From assembly GCA_963575745.1 (NCBI GenBank), contig CAUYUJ010014204.1, forward strand, positions 157,959-221,958: a stretch of DNA of 64,000 nt, given 5' to 3'. The stretch is from Prorocentrum cordatum. Taxonomy: Eukaryota; Sar; Dinophyceae; Prorocentrales; Prorocentraceae. The notes beneath the pieces were generated by a model. It searched no databases. It was not told where the DNA came from and saw nothing but the letters and a program-made list of their open reading frames with translations. The translations under genes were made by a program, and so were the position numbers. This document shows positions 22,484 through 32,840 of this stretch, in pieces. Positions within the stretch are counted from its first letter, which is position 1. Every line of letters begins with the position of its first letter.

Positions 22484-22676
22484 GACACAGCCTCAGCCTC
22501 AGCCTGCCTCAGCCTCAGCCTCAGCCTGCCTCAGCCTCAGCCTCAGCCTGCTTCAGCCTCAGCCTCAGTCTGCCTTCAGCCTCGGCGTCAGCCTCAGCTG
22601 CTCAGCCTCAGCCTCAGCCTCAGCCTGCCTCAGCATCAGCCTGCCTCAGCCTCAGCCTCAGCCTGCCTCAGCATTC
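22484..22676. repeat. CAGCCT/CTGCCT hexamer minisatellite
   Basis: About 30 units of CAGCCT with interspersed CTGCCT. It ends at the start of the 73-bp repeat. Confidence 0.9.
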
Positions 22677-22803
22677 AAAATGTGGCCCGGGAATGTAGTT
22701 CTGGGAACTCGAAGAACACGAAGTGGCCTACAGTTGGCTCCGGGCATTCAAATTCATGCCCAGGAATGGAGTTCTGGGAACTCGAAGACCACGAAGTGGC
22801 CTA
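22677..22803. repeat. 73-bp tandem repeat, left part (insertion target of element 1)
   Basis: The unit contains TGGCCCGGGAATGGAGTTCT, ACTCGAAGACCACGAAGTGG and CCTACAGTTGGCTCCGGGC. It stops at GGCCTA, exactly where element 1 starts, and resumes at 34,566. Confidence 0.9.
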
Positions 22804-22850
22804 CTACCATGTCTTTTTTGGTTGTGTCGGGTTATAATTTGTTACAAGGG
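22804..22850. repeat. Element 1 left terminal inverted repeat
   Basis: The first 21 bases (CTACCATGTCTTTTTTGGTT plus G) are the exact complement of 34,545-34,565. Similarity continues over CGG..TTATAATT.GTT. Confidence 0.92.
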
Positions 22851-23110
22851 ATTATAACGTTCACTATAACCTACATACAACCTGCTACAACCAGCTTATA
22901 GCGCTCGTAACATCCTAAGTCACACCCGAACGTGCAAAAACAATATAACCCAACACCAGAGGATATAAGTGTTACAGGATGGTTATAATTCCAAGATAAC
23001 GTCAAGATAAAAGTTATTCAGAAACTTAGGTTGACTTATAAAAATTAGCTTGGGAGTTAACTTGACTTACGAAAAAGTTATTTTGAGTTATGAAAATCGA
23101 ATTCTACAAA
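22850..23110. promoter_or_regulatory. Element 1 left subterminal AT-rich region
   Basis: Repeated short motifs (TTATAA, GGTTATAA, GACTTAT, AAAAAGTTATT) occur in both orientations and match those at 34,380-34,545. Such subterminal repeats commonly bind transposase; here that is inferred. Confidence 0.5.
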
Positions 23111-23399
23111 CGTGTCGCCTTCTACAAACCCAGTAGTCGACCATCTTGGGAAATTCGTCACTGGGCCAAAACTGCTACATACATGTACCTTCGCTTCTTA
23201 CACGTCTATTTACAAAAGCCAAAGGAACTTCATCAAGAAGTTGCTGCAACCGTGCCTCGGTTGAGGGTCTGTGGCTTCTTGGGCTTCTGAGTTTGGGGCG
23301 TCCCTATGCGTCTTCGGGCAGAATTGTGAGGCCTCTGGTTTGCTGCCGCGTGCGCTCCATGCGTGCTCCTGAGGGTGTCTCGGGGGCTCTGACAGGGCG

Positions 23400-23598
23400 C
23401 ATAATGATGGCGGTGCTGGCTATGATCATGATGATGATGATGATGAGGATGGTGGTGATGATGGTGGTGATGGTGATGGTAAACATGACGATGATGATGA
23501 TGATGACGGTGATGATAATGATGATGATGTTGATGATGGTGATGACGATGATGACGATGACGACGGTGATGATGATGGTGGTGATGACGATGTCGGTA

Positions 23599-23638
<40 letters not shown>

Positions 23639-23665
23639 CGCTGATGCTGATGCTGATGCTGATGG
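23400..23665. repeat. (ATG)n trinucleotide repeat
   Basis: GATGATGATG with GAC, GGT and GCT variants. It encodes poly-Met, poly-Asp or poly-His depending on frame and is not supported as coding. Confidence 0.9.
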
Positions 23666-23707
23666 CGTGCGATGGAGATGATGTTTTTGTTCTCTCGCTG
23701 CCGTCGC

Positions 23708-24325
23708 CTAAGGTGCGTTGAGCAGGTCGCGGTTCTTGCGAGCAATTCTGGTCCACCTAGCCAACTTCACCACGCGTTTCTCGAGCTCATCGCCACTGGA
23801 TTCAACCTCGGTCGGGCTGCCGTCGACGGGCGAAGGGGGGGGCCTGCGAACATTCACGGGGCGAGGGGTCCCGTCTGATGCGACTCTCTCAGCGGTCTGG
23901 CGCCAGGCGCGTTCAGCTGCTTGGTCAGCGGCTCGGCCCTCAGCGACCATGTCGCCAGCGACCTTGGTGTCCAGAGGGGGCGCGGTCTGGTCCTCAGCGA
24001 CCTTGGTGTCCGAGGCGGCCTGCACATGGCCCTCGGCGGCCTTGTCGGTCTGGTTGGCGACGACCTGGCCCTCAGCGGCTTGGTCAGCGGCTCGGCTCTC
24101 TGCGACCTTGTCCTCCGCGACCTGGTCAGCCGCTCGGTCGGCCACGACCTGGTCGTCAGTGGCTTGAACAACGGTCTGCGGGTCCTCAGCGAAATTGTCC
24201 GAAACGGCTTGGCCCGCGGCGCCTCTGGCCGCGTCAGCGCCGCGTCGAGCGCGCGGTCGCAGCAACAGACAGGACTCGCCGCGAGAGCTCCTGTACCGAA
24301 TGGGCGGGAGAAACTTCGGCGGCAT
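23708..24325 (-). CDS. Ala/Asp/Glu repeat protein of element 1, unknown
   Basis: 205 residues from MPPKFLPPIRYRSS. The start is chosen because a spliced-leader-like sequence ends one base before this ATG. The central region repeats short blocks of the type VAEDKVAESRAADQAAEGQV, with variants such as VVADRAADQ and VAGDMVAEGRAADQ, giving an acidic, probably helical repeat region. The C-terminal part has a PVNVRRPPPSPVDG linker and a basic end (ELEKRVVKLARWTRIARKNR). It is the last gene of element 1, about 540 bases beyond the transposase stop. No family recognised. A role in the element is inferred only from position. Confidence 0.6.
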   Translation of the reverse strand: MPPKFLPPIRYRSSRGESCLLLRPRARRGADAARGAAGQAVSDNFAEDPQTVVQATDDQVVADRAADQVAEDKVAESRAADQAAEGQVVANQTDKAAEGHVQAASDTKVAEDQTAPPLDTKVAGDMVAEGRAADQAAERAWRQTAERVASDGTPRPVNVRRPPPSPVDGSPTEVESSGDELEKRVVKLARWTRIARKNRDLLNAP

Positions 24326-24347
24326 TTTGACGCTGAAACGGCAGCGG
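24326..24347 (-). other. Spliced-leader-like sequence upstream of the 24325 gene
   Basis: The minus strand reads CCGCTGCCGTTTCAGC then GTCAAA. About 15 of 21 positions match the leader when one insertion is allowed. It abuts the ATG. Confidence 0.5.
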
Positions 24348-24489
24348 TATGACATCGATTCAAATACGGATGATGGTATTGTTGGCCGCGGGTGGTTACA
24401 ATGTATGTTGTTGGTTACAATACTTGATGCCGAGTGTTTTGGTGTGCGTGGTTGTGTTTGTCGTTGTTGGTCGCTTTGAGGTTGGTGAC

Positions 24490-24625
24490 AGTGGTGTTGT
24501 TGTTGATGATGTCAGTGTTTGTTGTTGGTTGCGGAGTATTTATGGTGATGGCGCTGTTTGTTGTTTGGCAGTGGTGCTGTTGTTGACGATGTCAGTGTTT
24601 GTTGTTGGTTGCGGAGTTTTTATGA
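24490..24625. repeat. 80-bp tandem duplication in a GTT-rich stretch
   Basis: GTCAGTGTTTGTTGTTGGTT recurs at 24,511 and 24,591. GAT repeats follow at 24,700-24,790. No gene. Confidence 0.8.
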
Positions 24626-24730
24626 CGATGCGGTTGTTTGGTGTTGATTGTTACGGTGAGTATTGCAATGGTGATGGTCATGCTGACGAATGTGACAATG
24701 GCGATGACGAGTATGGTGAATATGGTAACA

Positions 24731-24762
<32 letters not shown>

Positions 24763-24867
24763 GATGATGATGTTTATGATGGTGTATGGTGGTGTTAGCC
24801 GATGGTTGCAGCTGTGCTTGGGTGACATGCGATGCTGATGGTGGTGTTTTTTTTTGATCAGGCGCTG

Positions 24868-26847
24868 CTAAGTGTCGTGCAACAACGATGGCGTGATTAC
24901 GCCACCAATCTCAGCAAAGTAAATACTTCCAACTACATTGGGCGCACGCACGATGCAGACATGCGCGCCCTGCCTCGTCCAAGCTGACGGGCTGAGCATC
25001 GCGCAAGCGTGCGCGAATACAACGTATTCGGGGCGGGCTCCAGTGGTGCGTGCGAAGCCAAAAGCAAAGCCTAGGCGCATAAGCCCATGATCTCGCCACT
25101 GCAGGAGGTCGCCCTTCCCGAGTTCACCCGTCGGCGAATTCAGAATGAGGGCCCAGGCCACGCATTGGATGTGGCACTGGTCTGTCGCAACGAATTCTGC
25201 GTTGCATGCGTGCACGGGGCCGCGCAGACAGAATGGTTCCAGCGTGTCTGGCTTACTCAACGCCTTGACCAATCTCTGTAGATCGCTTGCAAGAACGGTG
25301 ATTGGGCTCTTGTTGAACGAATAGCCGTGCACGCGCTTCATCACTTTGTGATGGCGCTCAGGGCCAACACAAGACAACAGAACGCGCCAACGAAGCCAAA
25401 ACTCGGGCACGTGTTTCTGCAGATGGATCTTCCTTTTGACGGACCTCGGGTAGATGCTCTTGAACAGTTCGTGATGCGTCCGCATGGCGCTCTGCAGCGT
25501 CGGCACGTCGGACAGGTCACCCCTCTGGAAAATTGCCAACATGACTCGAAGCAGTGCGAAACAATCCAACGCCCGCTGCAGCCCTGCGAGGCGCTGCGGT
25601 GCCACGACAATGTCAACGAACAGCCCAAGCACAACTGCGGCAGAGAGCGCCTCTGCTGCAAACCCTCTGAGGTGCTTGCCAGGCGCCGCAACGATGCGAT
25701 CAACAAAAAAATTGCGCCCCAAACCCTTTGTGTTTTTCGGGGAGGTGACTTGGCTGCACCATGCATCTATGTCGTGCTTGGCGATGCCGTGTGAGCAGAG
25801 CAGGTTCACCAGCCCGTTAATCTCATATTGCGCCACCCCCCCTGACGCGACGTACACGTGCATCCAGTCAGGGTACTCGCACCATGGCGGTCGCAGCGTG
25901 GTCCTCACGAGGTCGTCCCACAGCACCCCCTCGGGGTCCCACTTGATGCCAGTGCTCTGCTGCAGAAAGGCGAGGTCCCCTCCGCCATGTGCGCACGCCG
26001 CCACGCGTCTTGCCAGCTCGTGCAGGGTTTCGGGCGTGTGCGGGTCCATGCGCTCGTACTCGGCGCTATCGACGTGGACCAAGTAGGGGTGGTGAAATGG
26101 GCGGCACCGCCCCAATATATTCCGACACCATCCGCACGGCACGCTGCCGTTGAAACCAACGTGGTTGAATGCCCTCACATGCTGCTCCCAGTCGGCGACG
26201 AGCACCGACGGCTTAGCGCGAAATTGCATAAACTCACCATTGTGTGTCAAGCCAACGCAGCTCAAAGACTCGAGCAACGGGCGGGTCATGATTCGAACAA
26301 GGTGTGAATCTGTCACTTTGTTTTTTTTCTGATCAGCAACTCTAACGTAAGCGAACGGCATCCAAGCAAAATCCCCGTTCATGAACCAGGCGGGGTATTG
26401 CAAGATTGTGAAATAAAGGCATTGGCAAGACCGTCCATCGTCAGGGCGCCTTTCGTTCCCTGGCTTGGCCTTGTCTAAGTACAGCACAATGTCCAAAGCT
26501 TCTGGGAACGCACGCTGTACTACACCGCTGAGAAAACGGAAAAAACTGGCCGATACAGAGCACAAGTAATACAAGAGAGCAGCTGGGCAAACCTGATTCA
26601 CCGCCAGCGTACCACCAGGCCCCACGATCAACGTGTTCGCGCCGACAGTGCCATAGGGCGTGCTTGCGTTCCGAATGGAATGGAGGTGCCGATGCGATCG
26701 TTTGCGCGCCCATTGCACTCTATGGGCGTCCGATGGAACCGTGTCTGCCATAGCCTGAATCATCGTTAGTGCAGCACATCCGCTCGCAGCCGCCGCGACT
26801 GCGTAAGTCTCGAACGCAGCATCGTTTTTCCTTTTCTTGCCAGGCAT
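24868..26847 (-). CDS. DDE-type transposase-like protein of element 1
   Basis: 659 residues from MPGKKRK. This ATG is preferred because a spliced-leader-like sequence lies 50 bases upstream, making the earlier in-frame Met 5' untranslated. Candidate catalytic residues in order: Asp125 (VLYLDKAKPG), Asp219 (LVADWEQHVRAFNHVGF) followed by a CGWC pair at 238-241, Asp327/His330 (YPDWMHVYVASGG), and Glu497 (CVGPERHHK) after a KRKIHLQKHVPEFW segment. The order D, D-W plus CxxC, DW(M/L)H, E is shared with the protein at 47,796-49,672. It recalls CMC-type (CACTA/Plavaka) transposases with an RNase H-like fold. That assignment is inference from motif layout only. It would cut and join the element's ends. 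The frame is intact. Confidence 0.7.
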   Translation of the reverse strand: MPGKKRKNDAAFETYAVAAAASGCAALTMIQAMADTVPSDAHRVQWARKRSHRHLHSIRNASTPYGTVGANTLIVGPGGTLAVNQVCPAALLYYLCSVSASFFRFLSGVVQRAFPEALDIVLYLDKAKPGNERRPDDGRSCQCLYFTILQYPAWFMNGDFAWMPFAYVRVADQKKNKVTDSHLVRIMTRPLLESLSCVGLTHNGEFMQFRAKPSVLVADWEQHVRAFNHVGFNGSVPCGWCRNILGRCRPFHHPYLVHVDSAEYERMDPHTPETLHELARRVAACAHGGGDLAFLQQSTGIKWDPEGVLWDDLVRTTLRPPWCEYPDWMHVYVASGGVAQYEINGLVNLLCSHGIAKHDIDAWCSQVTSPKNTKGLGRNFFVDRIVAAPGKHLRGFAAEALSAAVVLGLFVDIVVAPQRLAGLQRALDCFALLRVMLAIFQRGDLSDVPTLQSAMRTHHELFKSIYPRSVKRKIHLQKHVPEFWLRWRVLLSCVGPERHHKVMKRVHGYSFNKSPITVLASDLQRLVKALSKPDTLEPFCLRGPVHACNAEFVATDQCHIQCVAWALILNSPTGELGKGDLLQWRDHGLMRLGFAFGFARTTGARPEYVVFAHACAMLSPSAWTRQGAHVCIVRAPNVVGSIYFAEIGGVITPSLLHDT

Positions 26848-26896
26848 TGGGTTCGTGGACTCCGAAACGGTGCACTGAATTCGGGCCACAATACAG

Positions 26897-26917
26897 CTGA
26901 GCCCAAAGCGGCTAACG
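26897..26917 (-). other. Spliced-leader-like sequence upstream of the element 1 transposase
   Basis: The minus strand reads CGTTAGCCGCTTTGGGCTCA then G. It matches the leader at TAGCC, TTTGG and CTCA-G with few changes, 50 bases before the preferred ATG. Confidence 0.65.
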
Positions 26918-26964
26918 TGATGGCGATGATGTGTGCGATGTGTGGCCATGCGTGTCGTCTGCAC

Positions 26965-27225
26965 ATCAAGTATATGTGAGTCGGTATGTTTATGAGTGGG
27001 TCTACAAGTATCTGTGAGTCCGTCTGTTTATGAGAGTCTACAAGCATCTGCGAGTCGGTCTGTTTATGAGTGTGTCTACGTGATACATGGTGAATGTGAT
27101 TCTGAGTGGTCGAATTCTGAGAGGGTATGATTCTGAGTGGTTTGATTTGCATTTAGCGTCTACGTGACTTATCTCGGAGTCGAGGCTCTCCGGCGTGGTG
27201 TCGAGCGTTTCCTTGCGTTTATCTT
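26965..27225. other. No gene; short GTTTATGAGTG repeats
   Basis: GAGTCGGTCTGTTTATGAGTG-type sequence recurs three times near 26,980-27,080. No coding signal. Confidence 0.5.
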
Positions 27226-27877
27226 GGAGGAGAAGGAGGAGGAGGAGGAGGTGGAGGAGGAGGGGGAGGAGGAGGAAAAGGATGAGGAGGAGGAGCGATC
27301 AGGAGCGATCAGATGAAAGGACAGCGTACGTCCACAAACGGCGCCATGGCCTTCGGTGACCTGGCCCGCTTGAGGGTTAAAACTGAGGCCTCAGTTTTAA
27401 CCCTCGGAAGTGGCAACTTGAGCCACTCCCTCGGGGGGTGGAACGCGACCACTCTACGACGATTCACGCAGGCGATTTCGACGGGCGTCTAATGTCATGC
27501 ATTGCAGCAACATGTTCTTAACGCAGTAGAACATGTTGGCGTCAGGGGCACCAGTAATGATGAGCTGCATGGAGTGCAGTCGCTTCTCATAGACTCTATT
27601 AACTTTATTGTTGTTGCATTGGCTTTTCACCCAGCTTGCCTGCGTGAATCGTCGTAGAGTGGTCGCGTTCCACCCCCCGAGGGAGTGGCTCAAGTTGCCA
27701 CTTCCGAGGGTTAAAACTGAGGCCTCAGTTTTAACCCTCAAGCGGGCCAGGTCACCGAAGGCCATGGCGCAGTTTGTGGACGTACGCTGTCCTTTCATCT
27801 GATCGCTCCTGATCGCTCCTCCTCCTCATCCTTTTCCTCCTCCTCCCCCTCCTCCTCCTCCTCCTCCTCCTCCTCCT
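27226..27877. repeat. Fold-back repeat: two 224-248 bp arms around a 164-bp centre
   Basis: Positions 27,250-27,473 are nearly the exact complement of 27,638-27,861; only single-base differences were seen. The similarity also runs into the flanking GGAGGA/TCCTCC tracts. Each arm has an inner palindrome, AAACTGAGGCCTCAGTTT. The arrangement resembles a fold-back or long-inverted-repeat transposon nested in element 1. It has no coding capacity. It would form a long hairpin in RNA. Confidence 0.9.
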
Positions 27878-28148
27878 CGACCCCTGAAATGCGACATCGA
27901 TGTCGCGTTTCAGGGGTCGTTCCTCTTCCTCCTCCTCCTCCTCGTCCTCCTCCTCGTCGTCCTCCTCCTCGTCGTCCTCCTCCTCGTCGTCCTCCTCGTC
28001 GTCCTCCTCCTCCTCCTCGACCCCTGAAATGCGACATCGATGTCGCGTTTCAGAGGTCGTTCCTCTTCCTCCTCCTCCTCATCCTCCTCCTCTTCCTCCT
28101 CCTCCTCGACCCCTGAAATGCGACATCGATGTGGCGTTTCAGGGGTCG
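27878..28148. repeat. Three 42-bp palindromes spaced by TCC-rich repeats
   Basis: Units at 27,878-27,919, 28,018-28,059 and 28,107-28,148. Each reads CGACCCCTGAAA, then GCGACATCGATGTCGC, then the complement TTTCAGGGGTCG, with one or two changes. The spacers are CCTCCTCGT/CTTCCTCCT repeats. Confidence 0.93.
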
Positions 28149-28249
28149 TTCCTCTTCCTCCTCCTCCTTGTCGTCCTCCTCCTCGTCCTCCTCCTCCTCC
28201 TCCTCCCCCTCCTCCTCCTCATCCTCCTCCTCCCCATACACACTCATTG

Positions 28250-28680
28250 AATCCTAAACTCAAGATGCCCTATCTGTTGAAACTGTTTTTTGCATATACG
28301 GGAGGATCCAGCAAGTCGAAATCTTCGTAAAGAATGGTCGCTCGCGCCTATCTTTTACACCCCGTCTGGCTCCATCCAGAACCATGTGTCAGATGTAATT
28401 TCAGCCCCTACATGTTAGTTAAATCCAAGCTTCATCTCTGCATCATCTCTACTGTATGTATGCCCTGATTAAGCCGATACGTTGCCAACACAATTTCCAG
28501 CGCGTAACTTCCAATCGTAGAGCTTACATCCCATCCATCTGAAATCGAGAATTATGATTGGAACCTTCTTGAGGTGTTTGGGGGGCCCCGTTTGGTTTTC
28601 TTAAGCCTCGAAGGGCCCAATCAAACCCTCGAGTAGGCCTTCGGAATCTCAGATCTAAAATTCGGAACTTCCGAGGGGGG
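28250..28680. other. No supported gene
   Basis: Unique-looking sequence without a domain or a long consistent frame. Confidence 0.4.
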
Positions 28681-28684
28681 GCGG

Positions 28685-28800
28685 GGCCGGCACATTCCGG
28701 CACACGTTCCGGCACACGGGGGGGGGCCCGGCACACGATACATTCGGTTGGGCGGAGGGTTCCGGCACACCTCCGGCACACCTCCGGCACACCCCTCTTT
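28685..28800. repeat. CCGGCACAC short tandem repeats
   Basis: Seven or so copies of CCGGCACAC with G-rich interruptions. Confidence 0.8.
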
Positions 28801-28924
28801 CCCGCGCGAGAGAAGGGGGCGGGGGGCAAACGAGGACTGATGGATTCTGAAGGGTCCGTTGTCAGAGTGAAGTGGGTTGCTCAGTCCCCTCTCTCCCCCC
28901 CCCATTCACCTCATCATCTTCCTC

Positions 28925-29390
<466 letters not shown>

Positions 29391-29760
29391 CGCAGTAGGA
29401 TGATGAATGTGATGAGGGTGTTCCCGATGATGATGGCGATGCTTGTAATGATGAAGGTAGTGACGGTGGTGATGATGTTAGTTGTTATGATCCAGTAACG
29501 ACGATTGCCGACTGTGCGATATATAGTTGTGGTGGGGATGGTGGGGTGGTAATCGTGATTGTGATGGCGGTGGGAGTGGTCAGAACGATGATGTCGATGA
29601 CGATATGTGGCGATTGGAGCGGTGATGATGAGCATGGCGATGGCGGTGATGCTGACTTGGCTGCCAGCGGCTCTCGAGCAGTGGTTCGCCACAGGCTCGA
29701 GCGTCTGAACATCCCAAACGAAATCACACTGCGCACAGTGTGGCGTTGCCTGCAGCGCTC

Positions 29761-30696
29761 TCACTTCGTGACATCCTTGTCCTCCTCGATGGGCTCCTCC
29801 TCATCCTCGATGAGCTCCTCCTCATCCTCTACCATATTCTTGGCCTCGGTTACCTGCAACTTCGTCACACGAGTCGTCTCTTTCAGCTCCTCCTTGACGC
29901 TCGCAATCTGCGCCTTGACATTCTTTGGGTTCGCGATCTGATGATTGTCCAACGCCATCTGAATGAGCTGCAGGACGGATGCCGCATTTGCGGTTGCGGC
30001 CTTGTTCTTGTCCAGGACGTACTTCGGGACGAACTCGATCCACTTCTTCTCGCCCTCCATGCAGCCGCATTGTGCCTTCGTGAGGGTCTCGTTGGCCTTC
30101 TTGATGGCGGCCTGAGCTGCCGTGATCTGCTTCTTCATCGCCTCCGTCAGGGGCACAGCCTCGTCGCCGCCGCCCTCTCCAGAGCCTGCAGGTCCCTGCG
30201 GCCCCTTTTTCGCTCTCTTCGGCTTGTACTGTTCCTCGCAGGAGGCCGTGCGCTTGACTGTGGAGGAGTCCCGCTGCCCTGACTTGCCCACGCTCTTGTA
30301 CTGCATGTCCTCGATGAGCTCCACGCCCGAAATCGGGTCCGTGAAGCGCCTCGCCCTGGCCAAGATGCCCTTCAGCCTCAGTGGTTTGTTCTTGTACTTC
30401 TCCTTCAGGTCGTCCTCGTCTAAGAAATCCCCTGTGCCCTGCATCTCCACCTCGGTGTAGGTCTCGGACTTCTCCTCGATCTCTGCCAAGACCATGGCCT
30501 TCAAGTCCTCTCCGAACACGTCCTGGGCGCGCTGGAAGAACTGTGCCTTGTCGACCACGGTGCTGCTGAAGGCAGCCTTGGTCTCGTCCCCGAGGACGCG
30601 CATGATGCGAGTGTGGATGGTGTTGCACTTCGTACAGCGGCCTTTGTTGGCCCCCGTCGTCTCGCCCTTGCACACGCTGCACCTCGCTGCTGCCAT
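29761..30696 (-). CDS. Zinc-ribbon and helical protein of element 1
   Basis: 311 residues, intact. Cys6, Cys9, Cys21 and Cys24 (CSVC...CTKC) form a likely zinc-binding knuckle. A helical region follows (KAQFFQRAQDVFGEDLKAMV), then a segment ending DPISGVELIEDMQYKS, a basic KPKRAKKG stretch, a coiled-coil-like half (LTEAMKKQITAAQAAIKKAN...), and an acidic C-terminus. Its two-part helical layout, with one Trp in the middle of the second part, resembles the protein at 46,091-47,365 in element 2. I infer they are counterparts, on weak similarity. The start is supported by a spliced-leader-like sequence 55 bases upstream. Function unknown; a DNA- or transposase-binding partner is a reasonable guess. 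Confidence 0.7.
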   Translation of the reverse strand: MAAARCSVCKGETTGANKGRCTKCNTIHTRIMRVLGDETKAAFSSTVVDKAQFFQRAQDVFGEDLKAMVLAEIEEKSETYTEVEMQGTGDFLDEDDLKEKYKNKPLRLKGILARARRFTDPISGVELIEDMQYKSVGKSGQRDSSTVKRTASCEEQYKPKRAKKGPQGPAGSGEGGGDEAVPLTEAMKKQITAAQAAIKKANETLTKAQCGCMEGEKKWIEFVPKYVLDKNKAATANAASVLQLIQMALDNHQIANPKNVKAQIASVKEELKETTRVTKLQVTEAKNMVEDEEELIEDEEEPIEEDKDVTK

Positions 30697-30750
30697 GGAC
30701 GTCGCTGAGCGGCAGCCTCGCTGCAGCAGAACTTGCCGAGTGGAAAAGTG

Positions 30751-30772
30751 CTCGGGCCAAAATGGCTGCGGT
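30751..30772 (-). other. Spliced-leader relic upstream of the 30696 gene
   Basis: The minus strand reads ACCGCAGCCATTTTGGCCCG then AG. It differs from the 22-base leader at only three positions (19 of 22). Confidence 0.85.
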
Positions 30773-31088
30773 ACGGCAGGGGGGGGGGGGGCAGGGGGCA
30801 GAGGTGGAGGAGAGGTGAGGCGTGAACTATAACAACAACTTGACTTGTCCCCGCCCTGACGTCGCCGATGGCACAGTATATTTTTTTTGGACTGGCCACG
30901 GGCAACGATCTACCGCAACTGCATTATAAGGCCTGGCCAAGACGGGAGCAGAAGACTGCAGCTGCATTATTGGTCGCTCCTCCTCTTTCTCATCCTCCTT
31001 CTTGTTCTCCCCCTCGACTTCCCAACGCCCTCCCCCGTCGTTACTTGAGGCAGGCAACGCATCAGCGACCTAAAACTCACGGCGACCC

Positions 31089-31421
31089 TCAATCACTCGA
31101 GCTCCCATCACCCGCTGGAGCGTCTGACGGAGCGTCTGGCTTGACGATCATGCCTGGCGGCGCCCAAAGTGCATGGCGCTTGACCCTGGCAACGTTCGGG
31201 GCATCTTTTGAATGGAGCGCGCGAAGAACGGGCTTCATCATGCGCTCGACAAGCTGCTCGAGGTCCTTGTTTTCAGCCTTGAGAGCGTGCACCTGCGATT
31301 TGAAGCGGTCCTTGCTCTTCTGCAGCGACGTCGCCTTGCGGACCAACTCCTCCCGTGACATGTTCTTAATGTCTTTGCTTGGCATCTGGTGATGTGTATC
31401 GAAGTTTCGACTGTCGCCCAA
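31089..31421 (-). CDS. Small coiled-coil protein of element 1
   Basis: 110 residues. The core, SREELVRKATSLQKSKDRFK followed by SQVHALKAENKDLEQLVERM, has a clear heptad pattern. The tail is Pro/Asp/Ser-rich. An internal ATG (MPSKDIKNM) is an alternative start, but the spliced-leader-like sequence ends ten bases before the first ATG. No family recognised. It may help the element's proteins form oligomers; that is inference. Confidence 0.6.
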   Translation of the reverse strand: MGDSRNFDTHHQMPSKDIKNMSREELVRKATSLQKSKDRFKSQVHALKAENKDLEQLVERMMKPVLRALHSKDAPNVARVKRHALWAPPGMIVKPDAPSDAPAGDGSSSD

Positions 31422-31430
31422 ACGTGAGGA

Positions 31431-31452
31431 CAGAGCCCAAAATGGCTACAGA
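31431..31452 (-). other. Spliced-leader relic upstream of the 31421 gene
   Basis: The minus strand reads TCTGTAGCCATTTTGGGCTC then TG. TGTAGCCATTTTGG and CTC match the leader, with one extra G and a changed end. Confidence 0.8.
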
Positions 31453-31559
31453 CAAACTTGCGGTGAAGATGGGCACATAGCGATGACGGTGGCGATGTTT
31501 GTCAGTGCTATCGGTGATGTGTTTTGTTAATGTGGTGTTAACTGGGTATCAATGCCTCC

Positions 31560-31745
31560 ATTATGCAGATGGTGATGCTGATAATGACGACCATGCTGAT
31601 GACAATGGCTGGGATGACGATGGTGGTGATGATGGTGATGCTGTTGAGTATGGCGATTGATGGTGATGATGGTGATGGTGGTGATGATGGTGGCGGTGAT
31701 GGTGATGGTGCTGATGCTGATGGTGGTATTGATGTTGACTGTGGA
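31560..31745. repeat. (ATG/GGT) trinucleotide repeat
   Basis: GATGATGGTGATG-type repeats between genes. Not supported as coding. Confidence 0.85.
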
Positions 31746-32031
31746 TGCGGTCGCATATGTGATGACCATAGCGCGGGGGCTGTTTGTTTGGAAACTATAG
31801 GCTGCTGCGGCCTTCGCCCGTCAGCGCAACCTGCGACAGCGCTGCGCAGCTCAAGGGAGCTCGCCCACACTGAGGGCGAGCCAAAGAAAAAGAACGAGCG
31901 GCGCCAGAGGGCCGCCGCCCGAGGCAGAGCGCACTCGAGAGCAATGAATGACCACAAACTCCACTCGCGCACGGTGTATCAGTCTCATCCTCATCTTCCT
32001 CCTCCTCCTCCTCCTCCTTCTCCTCCTCCGT

Positions 32032-32807
32032 CTACGCGCACGTGCTCCGCACGTGTTTCACGCATGCGCCCCACGCTTCTGGGCGACCACCGTACTTCTT
32101 AAAAGAAAACACAGTCTCTTTTGTGGACCCAGGGCACGGCTTGACACGGAACGATCCGTGAGCCTCAGAAGTGTAGATCGTGGCGGGCCCGAAATACCTG
32201 GGAGCCGCGCTCTTCGAAAACTTGAGGTCGTCGGCAGAGCTGCTGGCCATGGCGGGCTTCCGCTTGCAGGTTACCTTCGGCTCGTGCTTGCCTCTCCCCC
32301 TGCCTTTGGACGAGTTCTTGCCCTTGCCCCTGCCCCTGCTGGTGGCCTTCGCCTTCGCCTTGACGCTGCGCTTCACCGCTGGCCCCTGGGCAGGAGGGGG
32401 AGGAGGAGGGCGAGCTGGAGGAAGAGGAGGAGGACGCGATGAGGGGGGCGAGGAGGAGGAGGAGGAGGAGGAGGAGGAAGAACTCCTCCTCCTCCTCCTT
32501 CTCCTCCTCCTTCTCCTCCTCCTCCTCGTCCATCCCCTTTTGGGGCGTCGCTTCCTCCGCATCCTCCCCCCCCTCTTCCTCTCCCTCCTGCTCCTCCTCC
32601 TCTGGCCCCTCCTGCTCCTCCTCTTCGCCATCGCCGCCGCTGCCATTGTCGCCGAGGCCGTCGTCAGAATCAACGCCGTCGTCATCACCATCGTAAGCAG
32701 TGCCGACGCCGTTGCCATTATCGGCAGTGCCAGGATCGTCGCCATCAGCACCATCACCATCATCACCACCATCACCATCGGCATGCCACCATCGCCATCG
32801 CTATTAC

Positions 32808-32840
<33 letters not shown>

